Shown: positions 19,039-27,538 of the stretch, in pieces
Layout of the letters: each line of letters starts with the position of its first letter
Numbering within the stretch: position 1 is the stretch's first letter
DNA from: Marinomonas foliarum
Lineage (GTDB): Bacteria > Pseudomonadota > Gammaproteobacteria > Pseudomonadales > Marinomonadaceae
NCBI RefSeq assembly: GCF_003337275.1
Contig: NZ_QPJQ01000001.1
Location: forward strand, 148,867 to 212,866
DNA length: 64,000 nt
Reading direction: 5' to 3'
Translations under genes and position numbers: made by a program
The notes under the pieces: model-generated
Seen by the model: the letters and a program-made list of their open reading frames with translations, nothing else
Told to the model about the DNA's origin: nothing
Database searches by the model: none

Positions 19039-20385
19039 TCAATCTACATCTATGCCACTTTCACGCATTTTAGCAATTTTGTAACGCAATGTTCTTGGAC
19101 TAATTCCCAATGTATCTGCAACCACTTTGCGCTTTCCGTTTGCGTCAATCAGAGCTTGGGCAATAATTCGGAATTCATGCTGCTGAACACCCTTGCCTAA
19201 AATGGAAGCAGCACTGTCTTCATCAATAACTGTCTCTGTCGCTACTGGCGTTAAACTCATCATATCAAAAGCAATATGATCTTCATTAATTTGCGCATTT
19301 GGACTTAATATTAGGGCGCGTTGAATCACATTATCCAGCTCACGTACATTACCAGGCCAAGGATGTGATTCTAATTTGCTCTGAGCTGACGGTTTTAACA
19401 TCGCGCCAGCAATACGCATTTTCGTAGCATGTTTCGCCAGTAAATGCTGAGCAATAGGCAAGATGTCCCCCTTGCGTTCGCGAATTGGCTGCCAACGTAA
19501 CGGAAATACATTCAAGCGATAATATAAATCTTCTCTAAAGCCACCTTCCCGCACATAATCTGCAAGATCTCGGTTTGTTGTAGCAATAATTCGAACATCC
19601 AAGGGAATCGACTTTTTACCACCAAGGCGTTCTACCTCTTGCTCCTGCAGCACTCGTAATAATTTCGCCTGCAAGCCAACATCCATCTCAGTAATTTCAT
19701 CTAGCAACAGTGTACCGCCATTGGCTTGTTCAAATTTACCAGCTTGAGATGATACAGCTCCTGTATAAGCCCCCTTTTCATAACCAAACAATATGGCTTC
19801 TAACATATTCTCAGGGATGGCCGCACAGTTAATCGCCACAAAAGGCGCATTAGGTCGACTTGAATTTTGATGAATATAGTGAGCTAGCACCTCTTTACCA
19901 GTACCACTTTCACCACAAATCAGTACTGTCGAATCAGTGACAGCAACACGCTTTGCTAATTCAAACAAAGCAATACTTGATGGATCTTTGGCGATAGGTT
20001 GAAGACTAACTGAAGGTGCAGCTTTTACAGTGTATTTAGCAATCGCGTTTAATAGCTCTTCTTCTTGAAAGGGTTTAAGTAAATAGTCAACCGCACCATC
20101 ACGCATTGCCTCTACAGCGTGAGCAATATCACCATATGCAGTCATCAACATAATAGGTAATTCAGGGTAAGTATCTATGACATGGTGAAGCAATCCATAA
20201 CCGTCCATCCCAGGCAGGTTAACGTCAGAAACCACCATATCAAACAGAGTGTGTTTAAGTGCGATAATCGCCTCTTCAGCGCTGTAGACAATTTTACACT
20301 GATAACTTGCCAACATCAGCGTATCTTCTAGCGCTTCAGCAAGCCCCTTGTCATCCTCTACAATCAATAACTTAACATCAGACAT
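19039..20385 (-). CDS. flrC: FlrC/FleR sigma-54 dependent flagellar response regulator
   Basis: This 448-residue NtrC-type activator turns on middle flagellar genes with RpoN. Residues 1-115 are a receiver domain with D54 as phosphoacceptor and K104. Residues about 135-365 are the AAA+ domain with Walker A GESGTGKE (158-165) and the sigma-54 contact loop GAYTGA (205-210), a tyrosine variant of GAFTGA. The C-terminal Fis-type helix-turn-helix (GKRKVVADTLGISPRTLRYKIAKM) is present. Its cognate kinase is encoded one base upstream. Pseudomonas calls it FleR and Vibrio FlrC; order flrA-flrB-flrC-fliE here matches Vibrio. Confidence 0.95.
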   Translation of the reverse strand: MSDVKLLIVEDDKGLAEALEDTLMLASYQCKIVYSAEEAIIALKHTLFDMVVSDVNLPGMDGYGLLHHVIDTYPELPIMLMTAYGDIAHAVEAMRDGAVDYLLKPFQEEELLNAIAKYTVKAAPSVSLQPIAKDPSSIALFELAKRVAVTDSTVLICGESGTGKEVLAHYIHQNSSRPNAPFVAINCAAIPENMLEAILFGYEKGAYTGAVSSQAGKFEQANGGTLLLDEITEMDVGLQAKLLRVLQEQEVERLGGKKSIPLDVRIIATTNRDLADYVREGGFREDLYYRLNVFPLRWQPIRERKGDILPIAQHLLAKHATKMRIAGAMLKPSAQSKLESHPWPGNVRELDNVIQRALILSPNAQINEDHIAFDMMSLTPVATETVIDEDSAASILGKGVQQHEFRIIAQALIDANGKRKVVADTLGISPRTLRYKIAKMRESGIDVD

Positions 20386-20386
20386 T

Positions 20387-21541
20387 TCATACCCTTACAA
20401 GAGGCAACGTAAAACTGGCGGTCGTTCCAGTGCCTTCTATACTGTCTATTTCAAATTGCCCATGATGAGCCCGAGCAATAGCCTTAACCACCATCAAACC
20501 CAATCCTGTTCCATGCTGCTTTGTGGTCACAAAACCTTCCTGAACATGCTCCAGTTGCGCTTTCGACATTCCAACACCACTGTCTTTAAACATGAGTGTC
20601 ACAAAACCATGGCTATTACGCCAATGTAATTCCACTAAGCCACGTTCAGGCTGTGCATCCACCGCATTATTCACAAGGTTTAATAAAGCCCCCAATAATG
20701 TTTCTTTATTACACTGAATACAATCCGTCGCCGAAAATTCGGCTCCTTCAGCGTCAAATTTCATGTTTCTTTGATCACAAATTTCTTTGCTTTGCGCTGT
20801 GAGCTCTTTTATAAAAGCCGTCACACTGACTGTTTCATCCAGTTTTATTTCACTACGAGAAAAAATCAACATGTCACGTATTTGCTTTTCGATATTAGCT
20901 AGCCTATCTGCTAACTTGTTCGCAAAAGTCTGCCGCATAACAGGAGCAAGATCAGGTTTTTGTAAGTGCCCAGCATATAACGTAGCGGATGAAAGAGGGG
21001 TTCGAATTTGGTGCGCTAAAGCCGCCACCATTTTCCCCATGTTGGACAAACGTTCATGATGACTCAGCTTTTTTTGCAACAAATATGCTTCGGTCAAATC
21101 AACCAAAATAACCAGCTGCCCAGGTACATTACCTAAAGAAGCCGTTTCTACGCGTACTCGTCGCCCTGAAACCATACTAACATCATGGCCATCATCTTTT
21201 TGTGGGCGAAAACTAAGAGGAACAATACTCCCCCACGCTTGTCCAACCAAAGGTAAATTAAATAAGCGATCCGCGACAGGGTTGGCCATTACAACCACTC
21301 CCTCTTCATTCAATAATAGAACTCCAACCGGCATAGATTCAAACAACTGTTGAAACTGCAATACCAACACTCTGTTTTTATCTTGTTCTTGGCGCTTATC
21401 TTCTTCAAGTTTTTCTAATTGGTCATACAATCGAGCAACTTCATGCTGAAGATCTACATAAGACTTTGCCAATACATCAGAAGATTCGGAGAAGGCTTTA
21501 AACGCGGTTTTTAACTCCGCTATTTCTTCATCTTTTGTCAC
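20387..21541 (-). CDS. flrB: FlrB/FleS flagellar sensor histidine kinase
   Basis: This 384-residue soluble histidine kinase should phosphorylate FlrC. It has an N-terminal coiled coil (about residues 1-60), a PAS domain (65-150), a HisKA dimerisation box with phosphoacceptor H177 (ALAHQIRTPLSSA), and a HATPase domain with N box NLVNNAVDAQPERG, G1 box KDSGVGM and G2 box GTGLGLMVVKAI. There is no transmembrane segment, as in FlrB/FleS. The GTG start overlaps the stop of the flrA-like gene by one base (TAGTG), so the three genes are one transcriptional unit. Confidence 0.95.
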   Translation of the reverse strand: MTKDEEIAELKTAFKAFSESSDVLAKSYVDLQHEVARLYDQLEKLEEDKRQEQDKNRVLVLQFQQLFESMPVGVLLLNEEGVVVMANPVADRLFNLPLVGQAWGSIVPLSFRPQKDDGHDVSMVSGRRVRVETASLGNVPGQLVILVDLTEAYLLQKKLSHHERLSNMGKMVAALAHQIRTPLSSATLYAGHLQKPDLAPVMRQTFANKLADRLANIEKQIRDMLIFSRSEIKLDETVSVTAFIKELTAQSKEICDQRNMKFDAEGAEFSATDCIQCNKETLLGALLNLVNNAVDAQPERGLVELHWRNSHGFVTLMFKDSGVGMSKAQLEHVQEGFVTTKQHGTGLGLMVVKAIARAHHGQFEIDSIEGTGTTASFTLPLVRV

Positions 21542-22011
21542 TAAAACTCCGACTTATCAATATTATAGCGACGCATTTTCTCAATCAGTGTGGTGCGCTG
21601 TATTTGTAAATTTTGCGCAGCTTTAGACACAACACCTTGAGTAGATACTAAAGCTTGGCGAATAAGAAGCGCCTCAAGATGGCGAACATGCAAGTTTAAA
21701 TTTACACCTGAGGCCTGAGGAAAAGTGTGTAACTGCTTAATTTCTTTCAAAACAAGAGAAAGAGACTGAGAACGCCAAGGCAAAGGACAAAACCACACAT
21801 TAAAATCACCAATGCTTTTCATCATCGGGCGAAGTGAGATTAATGGCACCATTTCATCAAGTTCAAAAGAGTCTACCGCCTTACCCAACACAACAAAATC
21901 GGGCAAAGAAAGCGAAGCCAAAGACGTGCTATATTCGATTCCAATAAAGGTCAAAATGCTGGACACACTCGACGCTTCTTCATCGTCCAATCCACACAAC
22001 CAAGCCTTCAC
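21541..22011 (-). CDS. FlrA/FleQ-like regulator lacking the AAA+ domain
   Basis: The gene sits exactly where flrA (the sigma-54 master regulator, about 490 residues) lies in Vibrio, but encodes only 156 residues. The first 110 or so (VLGKAVDSFELDEMVPLISL) resemble the FleQ N-terminal receiver-like domain, and the last 50 (LLIRQALVSTQGVVSKAAQNLQIQRTTLIEKMRRYNI in outline) are a Fis-type helix-turn-helix with the FleQ-like RRTTLxEKMRxYxI ending. No Walker A, Walker B or GAFTGA is present, so it cannot activate RpoN by itself. Start is GTG with GAGG seven bases upstream. It overlaps flrB by one base. A full FleQ may be encoded elsewhere. Confidence 0.82.
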   Translation of the reverse strand: MKAWLCGLDDEEASSVSSILTFIGIEYSTSLASLSLPDFVVLGKAVDSFELDEMVPLISLRPMMKSIGDFNVWFCPLPWRSQSLSLVLKEIKQLHTFPQASGVNLNLHVRHLEALLIRQALVSTQGVVSKAAQNLQIQRTTLIEKMRRYNIDKSEF

Positions 22012-22049
22012 AACATCACCTCAATCTAAATAAACAAACAACCATCATT

Positions 22050-22076
22050 ACTATAATGCGTTGATTTTACTCACTT
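22050..22076 (-). promoter_or_regulatory. Candidate sigma-70 promoter for the flrA-like/flrBC genes
   Basis: Reading the minus strand in the gap between bioD and the flrA-like gene, a TTGAAA is followed after 16 bases by CATTAT, about 40 bases upstream of the GTG start. The boxes match consensus at 5/6 and 4/6. No sigma-54 signature was seen here. Call made by eye only. Confidence 0.3.
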
Positions 22077-22114
22077 TCAAGAGTGACATGCCACCTAATA
22101 ACGCAAATATGCCA

Positions 22115-22792
22115 TTATAATGCCGAAAGTAACTCATCAAACACCTTGGCAACATCCTCATCATTTTTACACCAAGGCAAGGCTCCTAACAATGGGGCTG
22201 ACAACATAGAAGACAAAGTAGCAACATTTTCATCATAACAAGACATTATTTCTGGTCCAGTATTGGCAATCCAACCAGCAAGAGTCAAGCCATCGCGAGC
22301 AATCGCTTCAGCGGTTAATAGTGCATGATTCAAACAACCTAGCTTCATATTAACAACTAAAATGATTGGAAAATCTAATGTTTTAGCCACATCAGATAAC
22401 ATCTCTCTATCGTTTAATGGCACTCGCCAACCACCAGCCCCCTCAACTAGCGCTAATTCATGTGGTGTTAACAAAGCCCCTTTTATATAACCCTCTAAAC
22501 GAGAAGCGGTAACAAGGCGACCCTCTTTCATTGCCGCGACATGAGGTGCAACAGCCTCCTCAAGGACAACAGGGTTTACTTGCTCATAAGCCAATTTAAC
22601 GCTACTCGCATGCTGTATAAGCAAAGCATCATCATTGCGTAAATTACCATCAACCCGATCTGCACCCGCTGCAATCGGCTTAAGCCCGATAGATTTCAAG
22701 CCAGCGCGTTTAGCTGCTTTTAACAACCCCACTGTGACATAAGTTTTGCCGGCATCTGTATCGACCCCCGTGACAAAAAAACGTTTCTTCAC
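22115..22792 (-). CDS. bioD: Dethiobiotin synthetase
   Basis: BioD forms the ureido ring of dethiobiotin from 7,8-diaminopelargonate, CO2 and ATP. The 225-residue protein has the P-loop VTGVDTDAGKTYVT near residues 7-20, the motif GLKPIAAGA, and LVEGAGGWRVPLN that contains the Gly-rich active-site loop. Start is GTG. It is the last gene of bioB-F-H-C-D and lies 3 bases after bioC. It reads in the same direction as the downstream flagellar genes; a 103-base gap without an obvious terminator separates them. Confidence 0.95.
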   Translation of the reverse strand: MKKRFFVTGVDTDAGKTYVTVGLLKAAKRAGLKSIGLKPIAAGADRVDGNLRNDDALLIQHASSVKLAYEQVNPVVLEEAVAPHVAAMKEGRLVTASRLEGYIKGALLTPHELALVEGAGGWRVPLNDREMLSDVAKTLDFPIILVVNMKLGCLNHALLTAEAIARDGLTLAGWIANTGPEIMSCYDENVATLSSMLSAPLLGALPWCKNDEDVAKVFDELLSAL

Positions 22793-22795
22793 TCA

Positions 22796-23614
22796 CTACT
22801 CCTGAATACCAAAAGGCCGTTGAGCCACAACAAATGAAACTTGATAACTTAATGGAATACCCAACTCATGCCGTTGCTTTTCATACTCATACAAAAAGGC
22901 TTTCCACTTACTTGGCGACATTGCCTTTTCGCCATCAGAGGCAATCAGACTCGCCCCTACTTTTTTCAATGAATAAATAGCGCTTTCTGGCGTATCGAAC
23001 CACATAGGGATATCAGATAACAAAGAGGAAGAAAGGTTCAAGCCAGAACTTTTAATACAATCCATAAGTGTTTCTGGTGCCATATACTGATGCACATGAT
23101 CTTCATTATCCAAACCAAGCCACGCTTGGCTAATCTCCGGCATAGAACCTTGCGATAGAGTCGAGAAAAGCACATAACCACCCGGTTTGGTAATACGATA
23201 AAGCTCTTTAAATAAATCCAAAGGATTAAGGCACCACTGAATAGCAAGGCTTGAAAAAACCAAATCACACAGCTTATCCCGAAGAGGTAATCTTTCAGCA
23301 TCAGCGCAAACATAGTAGGTATTTGACAAAAAAGAATAACGTTCACTTGCCACTGTTAGCATCTGCGGAGACAAATCAAGCGCAATATTACAAGCGGTAT
23401 TTAGTTGTTCAGATAAAACACCTAGCGCTTGACCTGTTCCCGTCCCAAGATCTAATACGACATCAGCCTGGTTTAAAGGCAGCATCGCCAACAGACGATC
23501 TAAGACAATTTTCTGGAAGTCAGCATAAGAATCATAGGTTCGAGAAGCTCGATCAAAGCGCTTAGCCAGTTGTCGTTTATAGCTAAGCGCGGATATATCA
23601 GGAGTTATTAGCAT
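22796..23614 (-). CDS. bioC: Malonyl-ACP O-methyltransferase
   Basis: BioC methylates malonyl-ACP to disguise it as a fatty-acid primer and so start pimelate synthesis. The 272-residue protein has the SAM-binding motif VVLDLGTGTGQALGVLSE (about residues 53-70), CADAERLPLRDKLCDLVFSSLAIQWC and a typical N-terminal RFDRASRTYDSYADFQ. It overlaps bioH by 17 bases. Confidence 0.93.
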   Translation of the reverse strand: MLITPDISALSYKRQLAKRFDRASRTYDSYADFQKIVLDRLLAMLPLNQADVVLDLGTGTGQALGVLSEQLNTACNIALDLSPQMLTVASERYSFLSNTYYVCADAERLPLRDKLCDLVFSSLAIQWCLNPLDLFKELYRITKPGGYVLFSTLSQGSMPEISQAWLGLDNEDHVHQYMAPETLMDCIKSSGLNLSSSLLSDIPMWFDTPESAIYSLKKVGASLIASDGEKAMSPSKWKAFLYEYEKQRHELGIPLSYQVSFVVAQRPFGIQE

Positions 23615-24401
23615 CGATAAAGTTTTCTACGTGACGCACACAAGCCTCTTCATCTTCCAAAAAAGGCTGATGTGCACAGTTTGACAGTACAACACATTGC
23701 TGCAAAGGATTCACATCAGTTTGTTGCTCTAATGATTTACTAGAAACCAACGCATCCTTGCCGCCCAATATATGTAAATTAGGAAGATCCAAAAGAGACC
23801 ATTCGCGACGCACATCCAAAGAGCGCAACAACCTAAGACCGCCAATCAAAGCGGGACGATTCAGTGTTTTTATCGGCAACAAGACCTGTAACTGCTTAAC
23901 CAAGGCTCGTTCGTTCTCTGCACCTTTCGCCTGTAACATGACAAAGCGCTTAAGCCCTTCTTCTGGCGACTGTTCAACCAAGCCAGCAAAGGCGTCAAAA
24001 TCCTCAACAGGCATTGCGCTTTCCCAACCTTCTCGTTTAACAAAGCTCGGGGAAGCCGACAAGGTAATTAAACCAAGCACACAACTCGAACGACGAGCCG
24101 CCACATAAGCAGACACCATGCCACCCAATGACCAACCAATCCACCAAGCTTCATTTGGAGCAGCATCTATTAACTGCTCAGATAAGGCATCAATATCGTA
24201 ATTTGGCCCGATGCGAGAACGGGAAATCCATTGCTCATCAAGAGAAATGCTAGGCAAGTTTGCCACCACGACATAAAACCGCTCACTTAGACGCAAAGCA
24301 AAAGAGCGCATAACCTCTTTTGGCATAGCCCAACCTGAAACCATAAAAATAGCCTGGTTAGACGCGTTTCCAAAAGATTCTGTTTCAATACGTACTCGCA
24401 T
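23598..24401 (-). CDS. bioH: Pimeloyl-ACP methyl ester carboxylesterase-like alpha/beta hydrolase
   Basis: BioH-type hydrolases cleave pimeloyl-ACP methyl ester and end the pimelate pathway. The 267-residue protein has an alpha/beta-hydrolase fold with nucleophile elbow GWSLGG (Ser in WWIGWSLGGMVSAY), a later Asp (LHILGGKDALV) and catalytic His (SNCAHQPFLEDEE). Sequence is divergent from E. coli BioH, but its position between bioF and bioC supports the role. Start ATG is preceded by GAGGGA. Confidence 0.85.
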   Translation of the reverse strand: MRVRIETESFGNASNQAIFMVSGWAMPKEVMRSFALRLSERFYVVVANLPSISLDEQWISRSRIGPNYDIDALSEQLIDAAPNEAWWIGWSLGGMVSAYVAARRSSCVLGLITLSASPSFVKREGWESAMPVEDFDAFAGLVEQSPEEGLKRFVMLQAKGAENERALVKQLQVLLPIKTLNRPALIGGLRLLRSLDVRREWSLLDLPNLHILGGKDALVSSKSLEQQTDVNPLQQCVVLSNCAHQPFLEDEEACVRHVENFIDANNS

Positions 24402-24413
24402 GCTGTCCCTCTA

Positions 24414-25625
24414 TTACATTGGATTTAAACGTTTTGCGCTTAAAAGTTTTGCTGTTAAAACTTTTTCGAGTGAATCGCATAATAACATTAAATCTTCATC
24501 AGAGTGGGCGGCACTTAAGGTAATTCTTAAACGAGCACTGCCTACCGGTACAGTAGGTGGGCGAATCGCAGTACACCAGATTCCAAGCGTTTTTAATTGC
24601 TCGCTAATGGCAATCGCAGTCTTGCTATCACCAATCACAACCGGCTGGATCGCGGTATTTGAGGGCATTAGCTCAACAGGCAATGACTGCACCCTTTGAC
24701 GGAAGTAGCTAATATGTCGAGCCAATTTTTCACGCCTTTCCTGACCTTCTACCGACTGAATAAGCTGCAACGAAGCCAAAGTAGCGCCAGCAACGGCCGG
24801 TGACATTGCAGTGGTATAAACATAAGGACGTGCAAACTGCGTAAGATAATCTGCATAGTCATGGGAGGTCGCAACAAAAGCACCCGCGGTGCCAAATGCC
24901 TTACCAAATGTACCCACTAAGATAGGCAAGCTCGCAGAATCTAACCCTTCCAAGGACAAGCAGCCCCTGCCATTTTCACCCAGACACCCCAACCCATGAG
25001 CATCATCGACCATGAACATCCAATCATACTGATTAGCCAATTGGGACAACTCAGCCAAGGGAGCAATATCACCATCCATGCTGAAAACACCATCGGTAAC
25101 CAACAACCCTGCCGCCGAAGACTTAGTAAGCAGTTTCTGCGCACTCGCTACATCGCCATGCAAATAACGGCGTAAAGGCGCTTGTGCTAATAGAGCGCCA
25201 TCAATCAAAGAGGCATGATTCAGTTTATCCTGCACAACAGGGCGATTTTTATCTGCAAGTGCAGAAATCACACCAAGGTTCGCCATATAACCTGTACTAA
25301 ATAGCATAACTCGCTCGTAGCCTAGCCAGTCCGCCAAGGCTTCTTCAAGCGCTTGATGGGGAGCTAAATGCCCACACACCAAATGAGACGAGCCACCACC
25401 CACCCCATAGGTTTCAGCCGTATCATTCATCGCTTTGATCAACGAGGGATGATTAGCCAACCCCAGGTAATCGTTCGAGCAAAACGCGGTGTAATCTTGC
25501 GAAGCTATTTGAGCATGTGGAACTTGCGGGCTTTCCAACGTAATGGTGCGGCGCATTAAGTTCTGTTGGTGGCGCTCTTCAAGCGCCGCCAATACCCAAT
25601 CCGGCGTTTTAGACGCTGGCTTCAT
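24414..25625 (-). CDS. bioF: 8-amino-7-oxononanoate synthase
   Basis: BioF condenses pimeloyl-ACP with L-alanine, using PLP. The 403-residue protein has the family motifs [26 protein letters not shown], the DDAHGLG segment ([17 protein letters not shown]) and the PLP lysine in [13 protein letters not shown]. Its start overlaps the bioB end by 17 bases, so translation is probably coupled. An ACP or CoA thioester specificity cannot be told from the sequence. Confidence 0.96.
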   Translation of the reverse strand: MKPASKTPDWVLAALEERHQQNLMRRTITLESPQVPHAQIASQDYTAFCSNDYLGLANHPSLIKAMNDTAETYGVGGGSSHLVCGHLAPHQALEEALADWLGYERVMLFSTGYMANLGVISALADKNRPVVQDKLNHASLIDGALLAQAPLRRYLHGDVASAQKLLTKSSAAGLLVTDGVFSMDGDIAPLAELSQLANQYDWMFMVDDAHGLGCLGENGRGCLSLEGLDSASLPILVGTFGKAFGTAGAFVATSHDYADYLTQFARPYVYTTAMSPAVAGATLASLQLIQSVEGQERREKLARHISYFRQRVQSLPVELMPSNTAIQPVVIGDSKTAIAISEQLKTLGIWCTAIRPPTVPVGSARLRITLSAAHSDEDLMLLCDSLEKVLTAKLLSAKRLNPM

Positions 25626-26676
25626 AAAACAACTTAGACTCTTCTTGTTTTACCGCCTGCGCTGCAATGGCTTCAGCCACAGCCTCATCTGAATGCTCTT
25701 CACGTTTTTCAGGGTTAATACCCAAATTAGCAAACAACGCCATATCTTTATCGGCTTCAGGGTTACCCGTAGTCAGCAGTTTTTCACCATAGAAAATAGA
25801 GTTAGCGCCCGCCATGAAACACAAGGCTTGCGTTTGCTCATTCATGCCTTGGCGGCCAGCAGACAATCGAACATGAGATTTAGGCATTAGAATACGTGCC
25901 ACAGCAATAGTACGAATAAATTCAAAGGTATCGAGATCATCAACATTTTCTAGCGGCGTCCCTTCTACTTTCACCAACATATTAATCGGCACACTTTCTG
26001 GATGCGGCGTCATTAGCGACAATTGACGCAGCAAACCCACACGATCCTTTTGCTCTTCGCCCATCCCCATAATGCCACCACAGCAAAGCTTAATACCGGA
26101 ATCACGCACGCGAGAAAGCGTATCTAAACGATCCTGATAAGTTCTAGTCGTAATGATGCTGTCATAAAACTCCGCAGAGGTGTCTAGGTTGTGGTTGTAA
26201 TAATCCAGCCCAACATCAGACAATCGCTGCGCTTGATCATCGTTTAGCGTCCCAAGTGTGACACAGGACTCTAACCCTAACGACTTAACACCCTTGATCA
26301 TTTCCAGAACATAGGGGAAATCTTTCTCGGAAGGATGCTTCCAAGCAGCCCCCATACAAAAACGGCTAGCGCCTTTTTCTTTTGCCAAAGCCGCTTCTTC
26401 TAGTACCTTTTTCACTTCCATTAACTTTTCTTTCTCAAGCTCTGTATTGTAATGACCACTCTGTGGGCAGTACTTACAGTCTTCCGGACAAGCACCAGTC
26501 TTGATCGATAAAAGCGTACTTACTTGCACTTCATTTGGCGTAAAATTTTCTCTATGGACCGTCTGAGCACGAAACATCAAATCCATGAAGGGCAAATCAA
26601 ACAGAGCTTTTATTTCCGCATGCGTCCAATCAAAACGCGGAGCGCTCACAGTATTTGTAGACGTACTTAAAGACAT
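25609..26676 (-). CDS. bioB: Biotin synthase
   Basis: BioB is the radical SAM enzyme that inserts sulfur into dethiobiotin. From ATG 26676 the protein has 355 residues, with the radical-SAM cysteines in CPEDCKYC, the [12 protein letters not shown] and GIMGMGE motifs, and [27 protein letters not shown] in outline. GAGGA lies five bases before this start; a longer reading from 26742 would run across the divergent comF start and is not credible. It is the first gene of the biotin operon and its promoter overlaps a BirA operator. Confidence 0.96.
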   Translation of the reverse strand: MSLSTSTNTVSAPRFDWTHAEIKALFDLPFMDLMFRAQTVHRENFTPNEVQVSTLLSIKTGACPEDCKYCPQSGHYNTELEKEKLMEVKKVLEEAALAKEKGASRFCMGAAWKHPSEKDFPYVLEMIKGVKSLGLESCVTLGTLNDDQAQRLSDVGLDYYNHNLDTSAEFYDSIITTRTYQDRLDTLSRVRDSGIKLCCGGIMGMGEEQKDRVGLLRQLSLMTPHPESVPINMLVKVEGTPLENVDDLDTFEFIRTIAVARILMPKSHVRLSAGRQGMNEQTQALCFMAGANSIFYGEKLLTTGNPEADKDMALFANLGINPEKREEHSDEAVAEAIAAQAVKQEESKLFYEASV

Positions 26677-26689
26677 AGTATCCTCGATC

Positions 26690-26705
26690 CATAAAAATTT
26701 ATGGA
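26690..26705. repeat. Short palindrome between bioB and comF
   Basis: The sequence CCATAAAAATTTATGG (seven-base arms CCATAAA/TTTATGG around AA) fills the 38-base gap between the divergent starts. It lies just upstream of both ribosome binding sites. It could be an operator or a 5' hairpin; I cannot tell which. Confidence 0.4.
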
Positions 26706-26708
26706 GCA

Positions 26709-26735
26709 ATACTAATGGACTGGAAAAAACTGTCA
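26709..26735 (-). promoter_or_regulatory. bioB promoter (minus strand)
   Basis: On the minus strand a perfect TTGACA (26730-26735) is followed after 16 bases by TAGTAT (26708-26713). It lies about 35-60 bases upstream of the bioB ATG, and inside the first codons of the divergent comF gene. The -35 box is part of the left half of the BirA operator, so repressor binding would block RNA polymerase. Confidence 0.55.
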
Positions 26736-27485
26736 ACCACAAAAATCACAGAGGTTTACAGAGGGTTGTTTTTTAACCAATGCTACATTTGCCACGCAAA
26801 AGCCAAAAACACCCTCTGCCAACACTGCAAACAAGGACTACCCACGAACCACACACACTGCCATCAGTGCAAACGCCCAACACACACCCACAACATTTTA
26901 TGTGGTCAATGCCAAAGCAATCCGCCAGCGTACCAAGTATGTGTCGCCCCATATCAGTTTGAAGGCGTCATCAAAACCCTGATTCACGGCATAAAATTCA
27001 ATCAAAGAAACCAGTATATTCGCCCACTAACATTCCTATTAAGTGAACAGCTTATAGAGTCATATTTAGACCAGAGTTGGCCCGAACAACTACTTTATGT
27101 ACCAAGCCACCCAAGTCGAATCAAAGAACGTGGTTTTTGCCAAACTAAAGCCATGGCAACACAACTGACAAGAGAGCTCAAACAGCACTTGGGGGATAAA
27201 TGCCCAAACCTACCAAAGAAAAACCCAATAAAAAAAATCAAAAACACCCAAGCTCAGCACTCATTAAGCCGAAAAGAGCGACTAAAAAGCCCTAAAAATA
27301 GTTATTTAATTACTCCTCCAACCGCTAAGCATATAGCTCTATTTGATGATGTCATGACCACAGGAAGCACCATAGAACATTGCACTAAATTATTACTAGC
27401 CGCGGGGGTTGAGCAGGTCGATATTTGGGTTATTGCCAGAACACCAGATAAAGAATACAAGCCACAAGCCAAACAAACAGTCTAG
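26715..27485 (+). CDS. comF: ComF family phosphoribosyltransferase-like protein
   Basis: ComF proteins are phosphoribosyltransferase-fold proteins linked to DNA uptake in naturally transformable bacteria. The 256-residue product has an N-terminal zinc-ribbon-like region with four or more CxxC pairs ([28 protein letters not shown]), the motif [10 protein letters not shown], and the PRPP loop [16 protein letters not shown] near residues 210-225. Start ATG has GGAG eight bases upstream. It diverges from bioB with a 38-base gap and is followed after 53 bases by bioA, probably in one transcript. Direct DNA-uptake function here is not shown. Confidence 0.9.
   Translation: MDWKKLSTTKITEVYRGLFFNQCYICHAKAKNTLCQHCKQGLPTNHTHCHQCKRPTHTHNILCGQCQSNPPAYQVCVAPYQFEGVIKTLIHGIKFNQRNQYIRPLTFLLSEQLIESYLDQSWPEQLLYVPSHPSRIKERGFCQTKAMATQLTRELKQHLGDKCPNLPKKNPIKKIKNTQAQHSLSRKERLKSPKNSYLITPPTAKHIALFDDVMTTGSTIEHCTKLLLAAGVEQVDIWVIARTPDKEYKPQAKQTV
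26730..26761. promoter_or_regulatory. BirA operator inside comF, overlapping the bioB promoter
   Basis: The half sites CTGTCAACC (26730-26738) and GGTTTACAG (26753-26761) are separated by 14 bases. They match the known enteric BirA operator halves TTGTAAACC and GGTTTACAA at 7/9 and 8/9, with spacing in the accepted range of 14-16. The left half contains the perfect -35 TTGACA of bioB on the other strand. The site lies in codons 6-16 of comF, so BirA with biotinyl-AMP could repress bioB and perhaps also impede comF-bioA. Confidence 0.72.
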
Positions 27486-27538
27486 TCATTGCAGGCACCT
27501 TTGTTTACTATGCCCCCAACAAAGTAATGGTGAACGTC

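Noticed and set aside
19044..19062. Possible sigma-54 promoter for fliE (TGGCAT on the minus strand)
   Set aside because: The GG is followed after 10 bases by GA, not GC, and the -12 box TAGAT does not fit TTGCA.
27486..27538. Second BirA site before bioA (TTGTTTACTA near 27501)
   Set aside because: Only one half is similar and the second half site is absent at the right spacing.
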